DNA of 64,000 nucleotides from Psettodes erumei (taxonomy: Eukaryota > Chordata > Actinopteri > Pleuronectiformes > Psettodidae): assembly GCA_016785225.1 (NCBI GenBank), contig JAFBJZ010000838.1:186001-250000 (forward strand). Direction: 5' to 3'. The notes below the pieces were generated by a model that saw nothing but the letters and a program-made list of their open reading frames with translations, had not been told where the DNA came from and did not search any database. Position 1 is the first letter of the stretch. Each line of letters starts with the position of its first letter. The position numbers were made by a program, and so were the translations under genes. Of the stretch, positions 13,436 through 28,000 are shown in pieces.

Positions 13436-14853
13436 CTCAAAATCCAACCCGTTCGCTCACAGCGAGCGCACTGCGGGGTGGGTGCACGTGTTGCCGTCAC
13501 CGTGCGCGTAAAACAATCAGAAAAACTCTGCTCGAAAAAATTAACAAATCCCCAAATCAGAAAAATGTCTGAACTGTTGATTTCCTGCTGAACACCTATG
13601 AGGCGTGTTCGGGCTGAATACAACTCACAGATCACTAATGTTTCATTTAACAGAACAAAGGGAGGACAGGTTAAAGAGAAGATCAATTATTAAGAAGAAT
13701 GAAATGGGGGGGGCAACCATCACTGAGTTGATCACACTGCGGCTAATTAAATCACATGTAAGTTCATGTGTGGGTCTGTTTTCTGTGCACCACCCCAGTG
13801 GAAGATGCCGGGGGCCATACACTGTGTACTGCCCCCCACCCCACCACCACCACCACCACCACACACACACAGAAGGGACGTCACTGCTCCAGGCTCTTCA
13901 GGTGAAGAGAAACAGCTACACCTGACTTGTGGATACAGTAATATGAGCTGAGGAGCATCACTGGACCAAAACAGTTCTGATCAATGAAATCTGAAATGCA
14001 TGACGATTCAATAACTGAACCGAAGAACTGGGTCGCTCCTCGTGTTGTTGATTTAAACCAAACCTTTCTCCTGGGGAGGGGGAGTGTTTCCTGATATGGA
14101 CAACAACGGGTATGTAATTGATTTAACTGCTTTCTGAAATTTAACGTCCCCTCCCACTCAAAAATGTTTTTTTGTCCTTCACTTTTGAGCCTCACAGTGT
14201 GGAGACGTGCATGCGCTGGGTTTGACATTATAAAAGCAGCTGGATGTGAAATGAGGGGAGCTCAAATTCACTCTGAATTTAAATAGCAAGATGAAGAAAA
14301 TCAGCCGCCATGGCTTTTGGGTAATGAATGGTTCCTCACGCCGAACCTCAGAAATCTGAAACGGTTCAAGAATCTCGACGGGGACCCCTCCTCGCAGCCC
14401 GTTCTGGCCTCCACGGCACAGAGACGCACAAGCTGTCGGAGGGAAATGTACCACGTGATGGCGTATCTTCATCCACAACAGGCGCTGATTGCGGTGCTAC
14501 AGGAGAAGGACCGACCGCCGTCTAATCAAGAGCCGCTTTGAGTGTGGCAGCCGCGAGGCAGCGCACCCAAACAAACGCACCCGTGGTGACGGAGGAGCTT
14601 CATTAAGAGCACATTTCTGCATGGTCACCATCTGCTGGCTATCACTTGTGTCGGGCTAATGATTTTAATATGGTCTAATTACATACATCTCGTCGTCTGG
14701 GGGGGGTGGGGGTGGCGGGCGCCGCACCCACTCCACACAGGTGGCAACACTCCACACTGAGAGGCCACGAGTGACTGCATGAATGAGTGTGTGTGTGAGC
14801 GGAAGAGGGAATCTGTGCAGTCCGTGAAATTCAGAGGATGTTTATTATGTATC

Positions 14854-14893
<40 letters not shown>

Positions 14894-15042
14894 GGGGGGG
14901 GTCAAGGCTTCGTATGCAATTAGAAATGAGCGTGTGGTGATGCTTGCATGTTCGCTAGCTTGTCTGTGTGTTGTGGGAAGGAATCAGCGAGAGAGATGAT
15001 ATCATAATTTGGAGGTGCAGGCAACAGAAAAAGGAGATATGT

Positions 15043-15086
<44 letters not shown>

Positions 15087-18000
15087 GTGTGTGTATGTGT
15101 GTGCGTGTGCGTGTTTGTGCGTCCGTCGGTGTGTGCGGCGTTTATTTAGTGAGCTTTGTGTGGGTGGGTGCTCGTGGTTATTCAGGCATGAATATCCATT
15201 TATCCCACAATATGAACACATTGATCCACCATTACTGTATACAGTAAGCTACAAACAAGAAAAAAAACACAAAAAAATGCAATTAGCTCTTCATCTCCTA
15301 CACTTGGCGCAGCTTGAAGTGGTTAATGGCTATTGATACTGAGGGGAAAGCAGATTGTCGATCGTCAAGCATCGGTGGCGAGGCACTTTCTTCCACAACA
15401 GAATGGAGGATGGTGCGTCAGGGCCACTGCCGAGTGAAACGTAGCCTGTGTGTGTGTGTGTGTCTATACAGTTGTCATTTTAACCTGGATCTGATTGAAG
15501 TGATGGGACTGAACGCGGTTCATCCTTGTCTTTGCTTCACACTCACACATGCTGGCATCAAAAGAGCTCTGACGGACGAGGGCTGAAACCTCAGATCGAG
15601 TGTGGGAGAGGAATTACTACAAGCGCCGTTAAGACCCTGACTGCGGCTATCAGCAGTGACGGCGGCGCCGGCGCGTGCGGGCAAACGGGCAAACGATAAG
15701 ACGTGCAATTAAAGCCCACTCTGCGTGAGAACCAGACGCTCTGTTTCCCGGCAAAATGAGACGGTGCTAAGTGAGGCGAGCTCGCCGAGTGCCCGAAGTC
15801 GCGCGAGGAGGCGCCTCGCTGTCTTCGCCGCGGTGTCGACTGCAGCTCCCAGCAGCTCCCAGCTAAAGCCCTGGAGAAATTAATGGGGGGAGAGATGACA
15901 GGTGCGGTGCTCACAAACATGCCGAGAGACACACACATTCTGTGGCTAAAAATGGCAATCGTCTGCGGTGGCTGTTGTGTTTCTTTGACATGTATCATTA
16001 CACCTCCGACCTCCTTCAAACAACACATCTGCATGAACACACATGGTGACGGCAGCGGTGCACACACACACACACACACACACAGACTGTCACCTACAAG
16101 CACAAACACTCCGGGATGCTGCTGGTGGTAATGGTGTTTTGCAGCACCCTGAGGTGTAATGGGCCTCGGCACCGCTCTGTCGGGGCCATTAGCTTGCTGT
16201 AGTTCGTATAATTACACAAAATGGGCACACTGGCAAACAGTGGGTGCTAATGTGGGAGCGGGGCACGGTCGCATGTGGAGCTGGGAGCTGACACAGGATG
16301 GCACAGCCAAGTTGTCTTGTCAAAAAGGCTGGTCTGTAAAAAGCCCAGCGGATGAATACAGACCAGCTGTAATGTGGTTTCTGCGCTTAACGTGCTGTTT
16401 CTGTCGCTTAGCAAATTGTTCGTTTTTTAAATGATATTCTGTCACAACTCATCAATGTGTGCTTCAAGTGATTTAAGTGGTTCACATGCAGTTCATGGAA
16501 AAACTGACAGGTGAGCTCTGAGTTAGCAGTTTCATAGAAATAGCAGCAGCCTGTTAGCTTAGCTTAGCTTTAAGACTGGAAACAGCAGACAGATAACCCC
16601 CCCTCCATCAGGGCAAGTAAGACAAGCAGTGCTTGACCACTAAAGATGGACATGAATTAGACCAGTAAACTGTGGAAGTTGCATTTCAGGACAGCATTCA
16701 GCGTGTTTTCAATCATCTTATACATTACTGCCCTCTTGTGGCAGCATGAGGCTCTTTTCTCAGGAAGCTAGTTTGACTTCCAGCCTTTGTTTCTGTTGCT
16801 TCGGGGGGTGTTCAGCACTTCATTTGCCAATCTGCCAAAGACACCACTGTTTTGGACAGAATCAGGCCAACTGTTTGCCCTTATATTTCCAGTCTTTACG
16901 CTAAGCTAATCTAACCGGCTGCTGGCTGGAGAGTGTTGCTAGTGCTATCAGTCCTCTCATCTATCCATTGACAAGAAAAGTCAATTGGCGTATATCCCAA
17001 ACCATTCCTTTAAAACTCTTCACGTTTAATATTTCCGTCACGCTTAATGCGCCTCATCTATCAGTCCAAAATTGTGGAAAGCAAGCTAATTCGTCGAACC
17101 CTGCTCGGTCCCTTCTGAGAAGGAAAAAGATGAGGTGACATGTGGGTAGAGCCTTGGGTGATTTAACGACTGTGGGAGTGTGAATGAGATTAAAGCGAGA
17201 GAGAATGGATGATAGACTGGCTGAAAGCTTTCAGTAAACATGAAACCACAAGTGTGGGTGTTACTCCCAACCTCTGTGGATGCCTCACAGAAACATTAAA
17301 AAAAAAACAACAAAAAAACTAAAACCAGAATATAAAAGAGTAGATGGATATTCCTCTCCAAGAAAAACAACTTGGATCTCTTCGCTCTCTGAGGCCCACG
17401 CTGGCAGTCAGCAGGCCTTAGCCTTGCACCCATTCTGTACCAGTCAACACCAGCCCAATGACAAGTTCATACCCTCTGGAAAAACGCAGCCAGAAGCAAT
17501 CTGAGCACTGAAACAGTTGTCTGTGCTGCTTCTGTGTACTGAAGCATTTACAGTGATATTTCACTCTGCTTCGCTAGTTTCACTTTTCAGCACGCGCAGC
17601 TTCAAAAGTTCAGGAGTGGTCGATATTTAACCATTTGCCCCTTCTGCATCGACCATTACCGGCAAATCTGGCAAACATTTTTTCTTTTTGTGCGGTTTCA
17701 AATGAGCAAAGTCTCTCCGCCGATGCACGATCGACTGAAATTCATTCATGCTGTACATCTATTCCCGCCGAGTACCACATCGCCTTCTGCTGTTGCACAA
17801 AACCGGCAATGCGAAGCGTTCAGTGGCCACTTCATCGTGAACTTTAACATGCTAAATTCGACAAAAGAAGAAACAGAGGATGGACAGTTTGACTCCAGCC
17901 TTCAACCCACTGTCGAGGTCAGGAAGGTTAATGCCAGCCTCATCAAGAGTGACCTGAGTGTGGAAGGGCCTCGGTTCTGGCTTTGACTGCACAGAAGAGT

Positions 18001-19025
18001 ATTTAAATTTAAAATTCAATATTTATGTTTGAGTTCATGACCCTGCATGTTCCTCAAATCTCCATCCTTTTCTTTTTCTTCACCAGCGGGTAAATATTGC
18101 TATTCATTTTGCATTTTTGTGTGTAACACTGAGTTGAGCGGGAGGGGGGAGCATGCAGTCTGCTTCTGGGCTGGCAGAGCAACTCTCCTTATTCTGACAT
18201 CTTAGGGGAAAAAAAGAAAAGCCAAAAAACCCAGACTCTTCCTATCTCTGTTTTCCTCTCTCCCATGGATAACCCTCAGCCAGTGATAATGTCCACAATG
18301 ACACTCGGACGGCGAGCAAATCGCCTCGCGTGCGATTGTTTTCAGCTGATAAATGCTCTTCGGAGATGACCTTTGGGCGCGCACGCATCGGCCAACAACT
18401 CTGCTGCGGTCGTGCAGCCATTGTGCGCAAACACACACACACATGACGCCGCGCCATGACGGATCGCTGCCGACTTTCCGAGCAGCTTCGGTCATCAAAA
18501 TCGTACAGTGGAATAATTCAGCGCGCAGGCCCACGCACGTTAGCCTTAAAGCCAACTCCAGTTGTCAGTGATGGAGAGCGTGTAGGAGGAAGGAGAGCAA
18601 TGAAAGAAGGATGTCAGCGAATCAAAGGCGGGATGGGTTGGCGGGCTACAGAATTACTTCCACCGTATCAACTTCTCTGCTTCTCTCTCTCTCTTTTTTC
18701 CCCTCTTTTCTTCCTGTTTTGGCACAAACAGATTCATACGCCACATCGGGTGCGGCACTCAATCAACGGGGCGATTATTAAAAGTTGTTTACCGGGGGTG
18801 GCCTTGTCTCACTTTCGGCGCTGCTGACTATGGTGTCATCCATCAGAGGCGCTGCACACCCCTGAGAGGGTCTGCTTGATACAAGCCAAGTTTGGGAATA
18901 AAAGTTCTGGGGGGGGGCGAGGTCTTGTCATGATAAATGGGCGAAAAGTATGGAATTAATCAGAGGAGGAAAACGGCTCTTTACAGGAAGTTGCAGGGTG
19001 GTGATCTTAATGGGACTTGCTATTG

Positions 19026-19066
<41 letters not shown>

Positions 19067-22000
19067 ATCTATAGGCTGCAACAACCCCAACATACATTGA
19101 CACAAAATAACTAATTAACAATTATCCCACCATGAATATTTCGCTCTAAAAACTAGTCCCCTTCATCACAAAATCTCATCCAAATTTCTTTTAATTAAAA
19201 AAAATAAATGCACCGCTGCCAGTTTATTAGGGACAGCTCTGCAAGCATCTTTGTGTTAGTTAAATGTTTTTGTTTTTGAGGGGTCTTCATTCAACCTTAT
19301 GGTCAGTTTTCATGGCGTCACTGGTGGCTCAGCTACTACAGAATGACTTTCCTTTCCAACATGTCACATCATGTAGTGACAGAAAAATGCGTGTGAAAAG
19401 CATTGCTGTAAATACAGAAAACAAGTGCTTTTTTTGTTTTTCCCAGGAGAGGGCCCAAAGGACTACACTGTTTACAATGCTCTGCAGAATTTGTGTTGGC
19501 AGAGGAAAACATCTAGAGTGACCAGATGTCCCGATTAAACAGCGAGAGCTCCAATTTTGGAGGATTTGTCCTGGCGTCCTGACAGGGACACACTTTGTTC
19601 TGATAATTAGACTGAATGGATCTGAGCTCTGTTTTTTCCTCACCCAAAAATAAACTTTTGAAAGAGATCTTTGCGGAGAGTGTCACCCAGCGAAATAATG
19701 GGGTGCATTAACACCGTAAGTAGAGGAGGGGAGGGGCCCCGTGTGTTTTACTTTTGTAAGTGTAAAAGAAAAAGGGCAACTGAAGAGCAACTATGAGGAT
19801 GTGTCGATGCATCAAAGTGGTTTGCAGTGTTGTAAATAAAAAAGCAGAGCATACTGGCAGTGAATTGCTGCTACAGCCTGGCGGACTGTGGAGTTCCGAC
19901 GCTGGCACACAATTAAAGGGACGCGATCTGCACACGTGCATTTGTTTTTCCTGTTCACATACTGCTGAAAATAACTTAATTGCGTGTGTCGCCACATGTT
20001 GTCCTTGTTTTTTTTCCTCTCCTTTCTATTAAGCCTCCACAGCTGAGCACAACACAGTGGTGCGGCTCCTCAGGTCTCTCACCATGTGGTGCTCTAAACT
20101 GGAAGTTACCAGCTTTGCAAACACACTGGTATTTGCAGCGCAGTGCGTTGCACATGCAGACGCTCATTCAACTTTTAATACACACACACAAATTATGGAA
20201 CTGGAGGCTGTTTGCATATTGTTCCTCAAACAGAATGTACGTAATCACTGGCCAACTAACATTTGCCAAAATGTGGAGCTGAAAACTTCTCTGGCCAGAA
20301 CTTGAGGTTTTCCATCCACTCCACAAGATGAAATGAATCCTACACAAAGTTGTGTTCCCCGTTGCGGTGATTGAAATAGTGCTGACATTTCCAGAACACT
20401 CCGGTTCCTCTGGAGCGCCCTCTTTTCTTTTATTGCTAAGGCAGCCTAACCCAGGGCGCTCTCCACACGTAACTGATCTGAGGACAGATGCTGACATTTG
20501 CAAAGGTCCAAGATTTTTCACACGCCATTAATTAAGGTGAAAACAAATCTTTGCCTCGCTCTTCCGCCTCTCACTTCGCTCCTCTGCACTTCTTCTCAGG
20601 AGATTCCATTAACACACAACTAATAGCTCTGCATTCACGGAAACGCTCGGTCTCGCATTAACGATCGCGATGGGGGACGCTCGCAAACGGGGGCTATTCA
20701 GCAGCGCTTACTGATGAAATCTGAAAGAGACCGTATCAAACGGTCACGATCAAGAGGTGGCATCCATGGCCGTGAAATCCACGCTGACAAATAATGCTCT
20801 TTGTGTTAATCTGAATGGACACAAATAGGAGCATGTCCTTGTTAGCCTTGAACACTATGCTAATACCCCTGAACATGCTAAAGCAAACAATTTGTTTTAG
20901 TGTAAATAAGTGAAAATTGAGAAGATAGAGCAGTAAAAAGAGTAGGCAGAATGTATAACTGGTTATCATGGATACAACATTAATAAGGTAGGTCCCGCAT
21001 ATAATTGAGCACCCAGCTGTTTCCTTCATCAACTTTGATCAAACTCAGGGACTAATGTTTGTGCACAATCTGTGTCTTCATGACTTTTAAGGTCCAGGAG
21101 TTGATGCTTTCATGTATGGTTTGAAAACGGACTTAAAAGCAGCAAGCATGAGATGTGTGGAGAGCATCAAATACACGTTCTGCTGTGGGAAAACTGACTG
21201 AGGCGTCATGTAAACTGTATGTTCTGGTGCATCAAAGTGTCAACAGAAAACCAGGAAACAGAAGTCGCACATGTAAACACGCATGGGGAGATTCAATCAC
21301 GCAGAATAAAGTGTGCTTCCGCTGCATGCACAACATCACTGCACATCGTTTGTGAAAAATGTGCGCGGGCCTAATTTGAACAGATTTGAAAGCAAAGGAT
21401 GGAGACAGATCCCTGCTCAAGCACCAGGAAATATGGCAATTGCATCTTTTAAAGCTAATGCACCATCTGGAATAAAGAGAGAGATAGTCCTTTATGAGGC
21501 TGTCATCTTTTAAAACAAATTGCAAAATGGCTGAATTGCAAAAGCAGCAATGCTTCACTTCTTTACCGTATCCATTACAAGTTGACATTTGTGCCAAAAG
21601 CTGACTGGAATCTCCACCCCCCTGAATTTCTGGGTATTTCTTGGTTTCCAAATATCATGGCAATTTGCTGAATCTGAACTTTGAGGCAGATTTTCACATT
21701 CACAATGGTCCTTTGTCAAATTTCCGGGCCCAGGTACGGCGCCGCAGTCGAGCAGCTCCACACACGAGTGCAGAGGTTTTTCATTTGGAGTTGGTTCTGC
21801 AGCAGCCCTGTTGGTGTCTGCAGGTAGTACGGACTAATTGGAATGGTGCTGACTGAGCTGGCGGTTCCTAAAAACAGCAGCGCAAATACTCACACCTGCA
21901 TAATATCTCCCCGCTTGCCCGTTGTGTGTGTGTGTGAGACAGGTGATGCATGACTGTGTGACTAAAACTGCGTGAGAATTGTTTATGTGCGTGTTCACGT

Positions 22001-25000
22001 TGTCGCAGGAGGCTTTGTGCGTTAAAACGGTGTGTGTGTGTGTGTCGGCGCACGCGCTGGCTTTATCCGTGCAGTGCAGGCCTGCAGTTAGCAGCCGTGT
22101 GCTAGCTGAAGTGGAACAGTGGAAGGCAGATTGCTCGGGGAGTGCCATGCTCCTGCTTTTCATTTAGCAGCTTAACCAATCCAATCCCACAACCGAGGGG
22201 GGGGAGATTCACAGTTACTCTCCCACCTATGTTTGATAACAATGAATGAATTATCCTTTTTTAAATGACATTCTGTGTGTGTTTAAAAAAAATTAAAACC
22301 AAAGTGAATCCAACATTTTTGGTCCCTCTCAGGTTGTGACTCTCCAGCAGTTTGTCACACAGAGCAGACTCATGTGACTTAAATTAGCCTTAAAAAGATA
22401 AACTTGTTTTGAACTCCTGTGTTTGTATTTGAATTTGCTCTTTTCAATCTATTGTCTCTGCAGATTTGATAAGTGGTGATACATGGCAAATGATTTCAAA
22501 GCAGGATATAAGTTATCTACTTGCAATGCTATATTTTCAGGGGGTAAACAGGTTCCCAACTCTGTACAAATCAATCAAAGCAATAATTTATGACTATGAA
22601 ACAAAAGAACAAGCTGTTAATACTGTGCTAACTAGCTACTAAGTCTAGTTAGCCTCCAGGCCTGAGAAATTGGAGTAGTAATTCAGTGTAATAATGAGTA
22701 GATTGATGAGAACAGGTTGCAAACGTTTATTATATTGCTGGGAGCGTGTGTTGTTTGTGTGCCTGTATGTTGTCGGCTGATGAGGCTCCGCTGATCTCTG
22801 GAAATTACAATAATACTGTCTTCTCACTCTGTGCTATGTCATCATAATAACTACGTGGACAAGTGTGAGTCGTTTCTGAATCATCTCCTGTATCGAACCT
22901 GAGGCGAGGACTGTGATGTCACTGTAAAGCCTCCCAACATTAACTCATCCACTAATCGCTGCAGCTCTAAATATGGCAGGCTTCGTCCTCTGGGATGAAT
23001 AAACACCTGAACAACATATCATGACGATGCAGCAAATAGTTGTTGAGAGAGTTCGTTTTTCAGAAATAAGTGGCAGAGATCTGTGGTGAAAAAAAGAAGT
23101 GAAATGAGAAAAGATGGAAAGTAAGCCCGGATGAAACAAACAGTAAAACAAAACACAGACGAATAAAGAGTAGCAAAAACAAAGCGGCGAGGAATTAGCC
23201 ACATGAAACAGCGACGGCGCCACCAGAGAAAGACAGAAAGGCAGACATGAGAGGAGCGGGGCGCCGTGAGGGCTGCTGGGTAAAGCATGCGGAGATAAGA
23301 GCTGTTCAACAGGCCCTTAAGAACCTGGCAGGCCCACGTTTGAACTCTGAGGCTCAGTGGATCAGAGGCAGAAATCTCTTGGAATTAAACCACGAAAGCT
23401 GAGAAGAGGAGAAATCTTTACTTTTTCTCTTTCCCCCCACTGACGCTAATCAGTGTCAGAAAACTACTTACCAAACTGTATTATATTTGGCAGACCAATT
23501 TGAGAAAATGAAATTTTGCTCTGAAAGCCAGAGTCGCGCATCACCAGAGGAAGATGGACATGTACGTGCATTTGGGGTTTTTTTTTTTTTTTTAAAAGCG
23601 TTCGTTACGACGTTTGTTACCAAATTCAAAATATGATTTGGGAAGTCTCAGTGTAATTTCAACACACATGCACAATTTTTATCTGAATATGCTGCATGTA
23701 AACACATATGAAGCAAGACAAACGCCAGACGATGCACGCACACGGGACATCTGTGTTCCGTTAAATATAGACAACAAGGAAGTCTTCCCGTGAAGACACA
23801 AACAAATAGGCAATGAGAGCTCATTTGCTGTGTACTGGGCAGGGGGAAATGCCAGGATGACATTTGGCTGTGCCTGTTTATGAGCGTGTGTGTGTTTTTG
23901 GGGGCATCAGCAGGAAAGCACATGACGCATCAGTTTGAATTAGCAGCAAAAAAGCATAGCGGCTAAAAACAGAGGGAGGTTTTACTCAAACGAGAGAAAA
24001 ATCTCTATAATAGAACCCTGTTTCCAATAATTGGCTGAGTGTGTTCTTCATGGTGACTCTACAGAAAGAAAAAGTCATTCATCATGTGGGGACCATGAAT
24101 GTCTGTAAAATGTTAAATGTTCCATCTCACAGATGCTGAGATGATCTGCTGGATAAGGGACAATTCTGAGCTGCTGTTGGCACCACATGAGAAGTCAGGC
24201 TATCACCACAGTAATTAGGATTCATCATCTGGGCACAATGACCGTCTGATACCTCATGCTGAGTGACTCCGGATCAAAGTGGCTGAACGACGCTGCTAAC
24301 AGAGGAGCAAACTCAGACATTAAACGTGTTAAACGTTGTTTTTTTTGGCCACAATAACAGAGATGTGTAATCACCAGCTCCCTCACACTTGACGGTGTTT
24401 AGAAGCTTCCTGAATTCTCTGCTGCTGATGACCCCCCCCCCGCAGGCTGCATCCTCCTAGCTTTGTTCAAATGACAAAATATTTCCATAAATGCGCTTTC
24501 GTTTTCTTTCACAACCATGTTAACGCAACGCGCTGTAAGGCTTTTCTATGCATGCAGTTCAAGACGCTGCAGAAAAAAAGAATAAATCCTTAAGTTCAGT
24601 CTGTAATGGAATCCAACAAAAAGTACAGATGTTATTTGAGCGAGAGAAAAAGGGGAAAGGGCGAGAGGCTAAGAAGAGCATAAAAGTGAGAAGAGATGAG
24701 TAAGTTGCCGTCTCGTCTTCCAACTCCAGCTGCCTCCGCCGTGAGGGTGAGTCGGCTTTAATCAGCTGGCCTCCGTCTCAAACACAGGTTATTCAGAACC
24801 CCGGTGCTGCTTTTGAAGACTCCGTCTGATTTGTTACACGGTTGGAGTCACGGGAAAAAGATGGGAGGGGGGGTCAATGTCAGCAACGCACATTATGCAG
24901 CTTTAGCCCCCCCCACATTAGCTGTAATTGCATTGGTTTTCTTCCCTCTTTTTCTAAGCACCACCTCGCATGTGGAGGATTAAGAGGCGTTCTACACTGA

Positions 25001-28000
25001 AGCATGGGTAAAAAATGACTTCAATGATTGTAAAATTAATAAAATGCAACACAATAACATCCTTTCATACCAATTCTCTTCACTCACGCTGTGGGAAACT
25101 ATCCTCACTTTTGTTTTGAGTCTTTTTCTCTTTTTTAATCAAACTCATGACAATTAAACTGCCTAAGTAAAAACATGCTGCCGTTACACAGAAGTGTACC
25201 ACACCATAAATGTGCCTATTTTTCCCCGTCTCTTGCTTAAAAGTTTAATCTGTTCTAACTCGGAGCCCTCGTGCTCCCCTCTCATTGCCACCCTCATCGT
25301 CTCCCCTTACACCCCCTCTTTCCCTCTCATCTTCATGAGGATGGATATTTCTGCCCTTGGCGCAGCACTTGGTAGTCTGTGCGGCAAGTCGGCCGGTGGG
25401 TAAAACTTTATGGAGTCTGGAGAAAAGTGCTCTAATATCTGTGTGAATAGGCGAAGCGGTGAGGATGAAACAGAATCAGTGGCTACGGCAAATTAAGAAA
25501 GCAACGCGACGTGCAGGCTTGAGGACACGGCGATGGACATGTGAGGTAAAGCACTGATGAAGGAGGTTGTGTGTCTTTTTTTAAATAGAAGCAGACAAAA
25601 AGCAGTGATGATATTCTCCTGTGTTGCCGCTGTTAAAGGAGCCACGTCCCCCAGTGCGCTGGCAACCAAAGTCACCTTCTGGCAGCTGTACACTGTCATC
25701 TACTAATGCACTCACGACGACTCCTGAACCTCACAGTTAATGACCGGGGAGGTAATGGAGAGGGATGTAGGCCATGAACAACTCCACAACAGCAGCCCGG
25801 CGCACTGCTCCGCTGTGGAGCAACTCCCGTTCGCTCACACAGACGTAGAGTTGTGTGGAGTGGATCACCTTCAGCGTCTCCACCTCCAGTGTGAAAACAT
25901 GCAGCGTGTGCGTGTCTTAACGGCGCCCCCCGTGTCTGGCGTGCACATTACCTGAAAGTCCCTCTCCTCCAGAATCTCTTTCCTCCACCTGACCAGGAAG
26001 GCTGCGCACACGTAGAGGTGGAAGTGGGAGAAACCCTCTGGTTCAGCCTGGTGAGAGAGAGAGAGAGAGAGAGACGCTGTTGATTTACACCAAGTTTAAC
26101 ATTTCACATCCATTAAACCAACGATGCCTCCATCACGGCTCGAAGCTTAACGACGGAAAGACGGTTTCTCAGAATAACTATATCTGTAGCGTTTCATTAC
26201 AGTTCATTATAGGAGAGATTTAGAAGCTTCCTGTCTGCCGTATTTACAAAAAACAGAACGTGGAGTAAAACAAAAAAGACTATAAAACACTTTTCTGTCA
26301 CGATCCAGACATTTACATTTGCGACGTGACAGAGACGAAGAGAGATACAAATCCCCTCTTCTCCTTTCCACGGCTTTTTATTACAGCCCCTTGTCACGTC
26401 TGGCAGCTCCCCCTTTTTTTTTTATTACTCGGCAATGAACAAGGGGAATTAAAAAGGGGTAAAGACAAAGGATGAGATGTTTCTTCTTAATTTTTTTTCT
26501 CTCCAGAGCCACATTACAGGGAGGTTAATTACCAGGGCGTTTTGAAAGCAGGAGACTTAGGAGTGCACGCTCTGTTAAAGTTGGGACACAATGTCCACAT
26601 ATTAAAACGTGAGATTTTCTGAATGCAGTCTGGCATAGCTTCAGCTCCCCACTTTGGCTTAAAATTCATGGACTCAAAGTGTGGGATTGCACTAGTGAAG
26701 ACGAGTGAACACACACATGTGTAGTAATAGCAAAAATGCACATATTATCCAAAAAATGTGCTCTCAAATATACTAAAAGTTTACCACCCAGCCATCATTG
26801 CGCTGTGTCGTCCCTTCAGCACAGGTAGTTTAATAAGGAGCCCGAGGCTGCACACGTGTTCCAATAATTCAGCCACGCTCAGCACATCTGCATAGTCATT
26901 TACAGGATTCCAGTCAGGGGCTGTGGCATATGAACCGACTGTAAGCGCTGCTCTTCAACAACCGTACTCGTTTGTGTGGAACAGCGAGCCGTAACTCTGC
27001 AGGAATTAACAGAAACTGCCTTTCTGCTGTGATAACTGAATTTGTCTCCAGGAAGGATGGAGGGCATAAACAGATTAGCAGTGGACAGGCAGGTTTTAGC
27101 GGAGAGATGATGTCATAAAAATAAAAAACGGTCTCATCCCTCACAGACAACCCGGTTGTTTCTCTTGTGTTTGGGGCTTTATAGACAGACTGATTCCCCT
27201 GAGGTCTGCGTGTACGTCGCCTGTTGTTTGGGTTTCCTCTTACTTTGCCTCCCACTTAGTTTCAACAATTCACACAATTTCCCGATTGAGACTCTTGTTT
27301 GTTTGTGTGTGTGCGAGAGAGAGAGAGAGAGAGAGAGAATGAGAGAGTGAGTCCAGAAAAAAGAGAGGTGTTTGTGAACAGTGAAGCGTAGCATGATGCG
27401 AGTTGTAAACTGGCAGGTGATTGGCTTGTTGGTCTAACCTTGCAGCTCCGATCCAAACAAGTGAAGCAAGCAAGCGAACACACACATACACACACACACA
27501 CACACACAGATGACTGAGTCCATGAGTGGCATACGAGAGCACAGTGTTCATCAGTCCCCAAAGATTTGCACAATTTTAATTTCCTTTGTTCACTGAATTC
27601 GTGTGTGTGTGTGTTCACGGTTGAGGACACCAGTGAACTCTGAGGGAGCGCGACACCCTGGAATCCACTCGCCCTCCTCCTCCATCGCCCCTCCATCCAT
27701 CCTCTGCTCCCAGCATCTGCCACCTCCCTCGGTGTCATTCAACGAATGTCCGTCAGGCGCGCTTCTCTCGCTCTCTCATTGATGCGACCGCGAGCGTTAC
27801 CCCTCATGTTGAAAAGTGACTCGTCTTGATCAAAAACAACTTCTGCTAACAAGTAATCATGATGGTTTGATTTGCCACCCATCATTTGCACGGTGATCCA
27901 CCATTAACTTGAGATCTATTGACTCTGCCAGCTGCAGCGGGGATGGCAGCCTAAGTAATGATGGCATAAATGACTCACTGTGATGGAGGCAGCTGAAAAA

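Larger units (their letters stand above)
11393..25951 (-). other. tbc1d22 intron (14.6 kb) before the terminal exon
   Basis: GTAATG donor, TTTCTCAACAG acceptor. Contains at least seven CA/GT microsatellites, a palindromic-ended repeat (16544-17013), a repeat copy at 24045-24262, and a CpG-rich patch around 15600-15860. A 193-codon minus ORF (15591-16172) has no family resemblance and contains a CA-repeat-coded run, so I treat it as chance. Confidence 0.85.

Noticed and set aside
15591..16172. 193-codon minus-strand ORF, the longest in the window
   Set aside because: No recognisable domain; it includes a Cys-Val run coded by the CA microsatellite at 16061 and crosses CG-rich sequence where stops are rare. 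Best read as chance.
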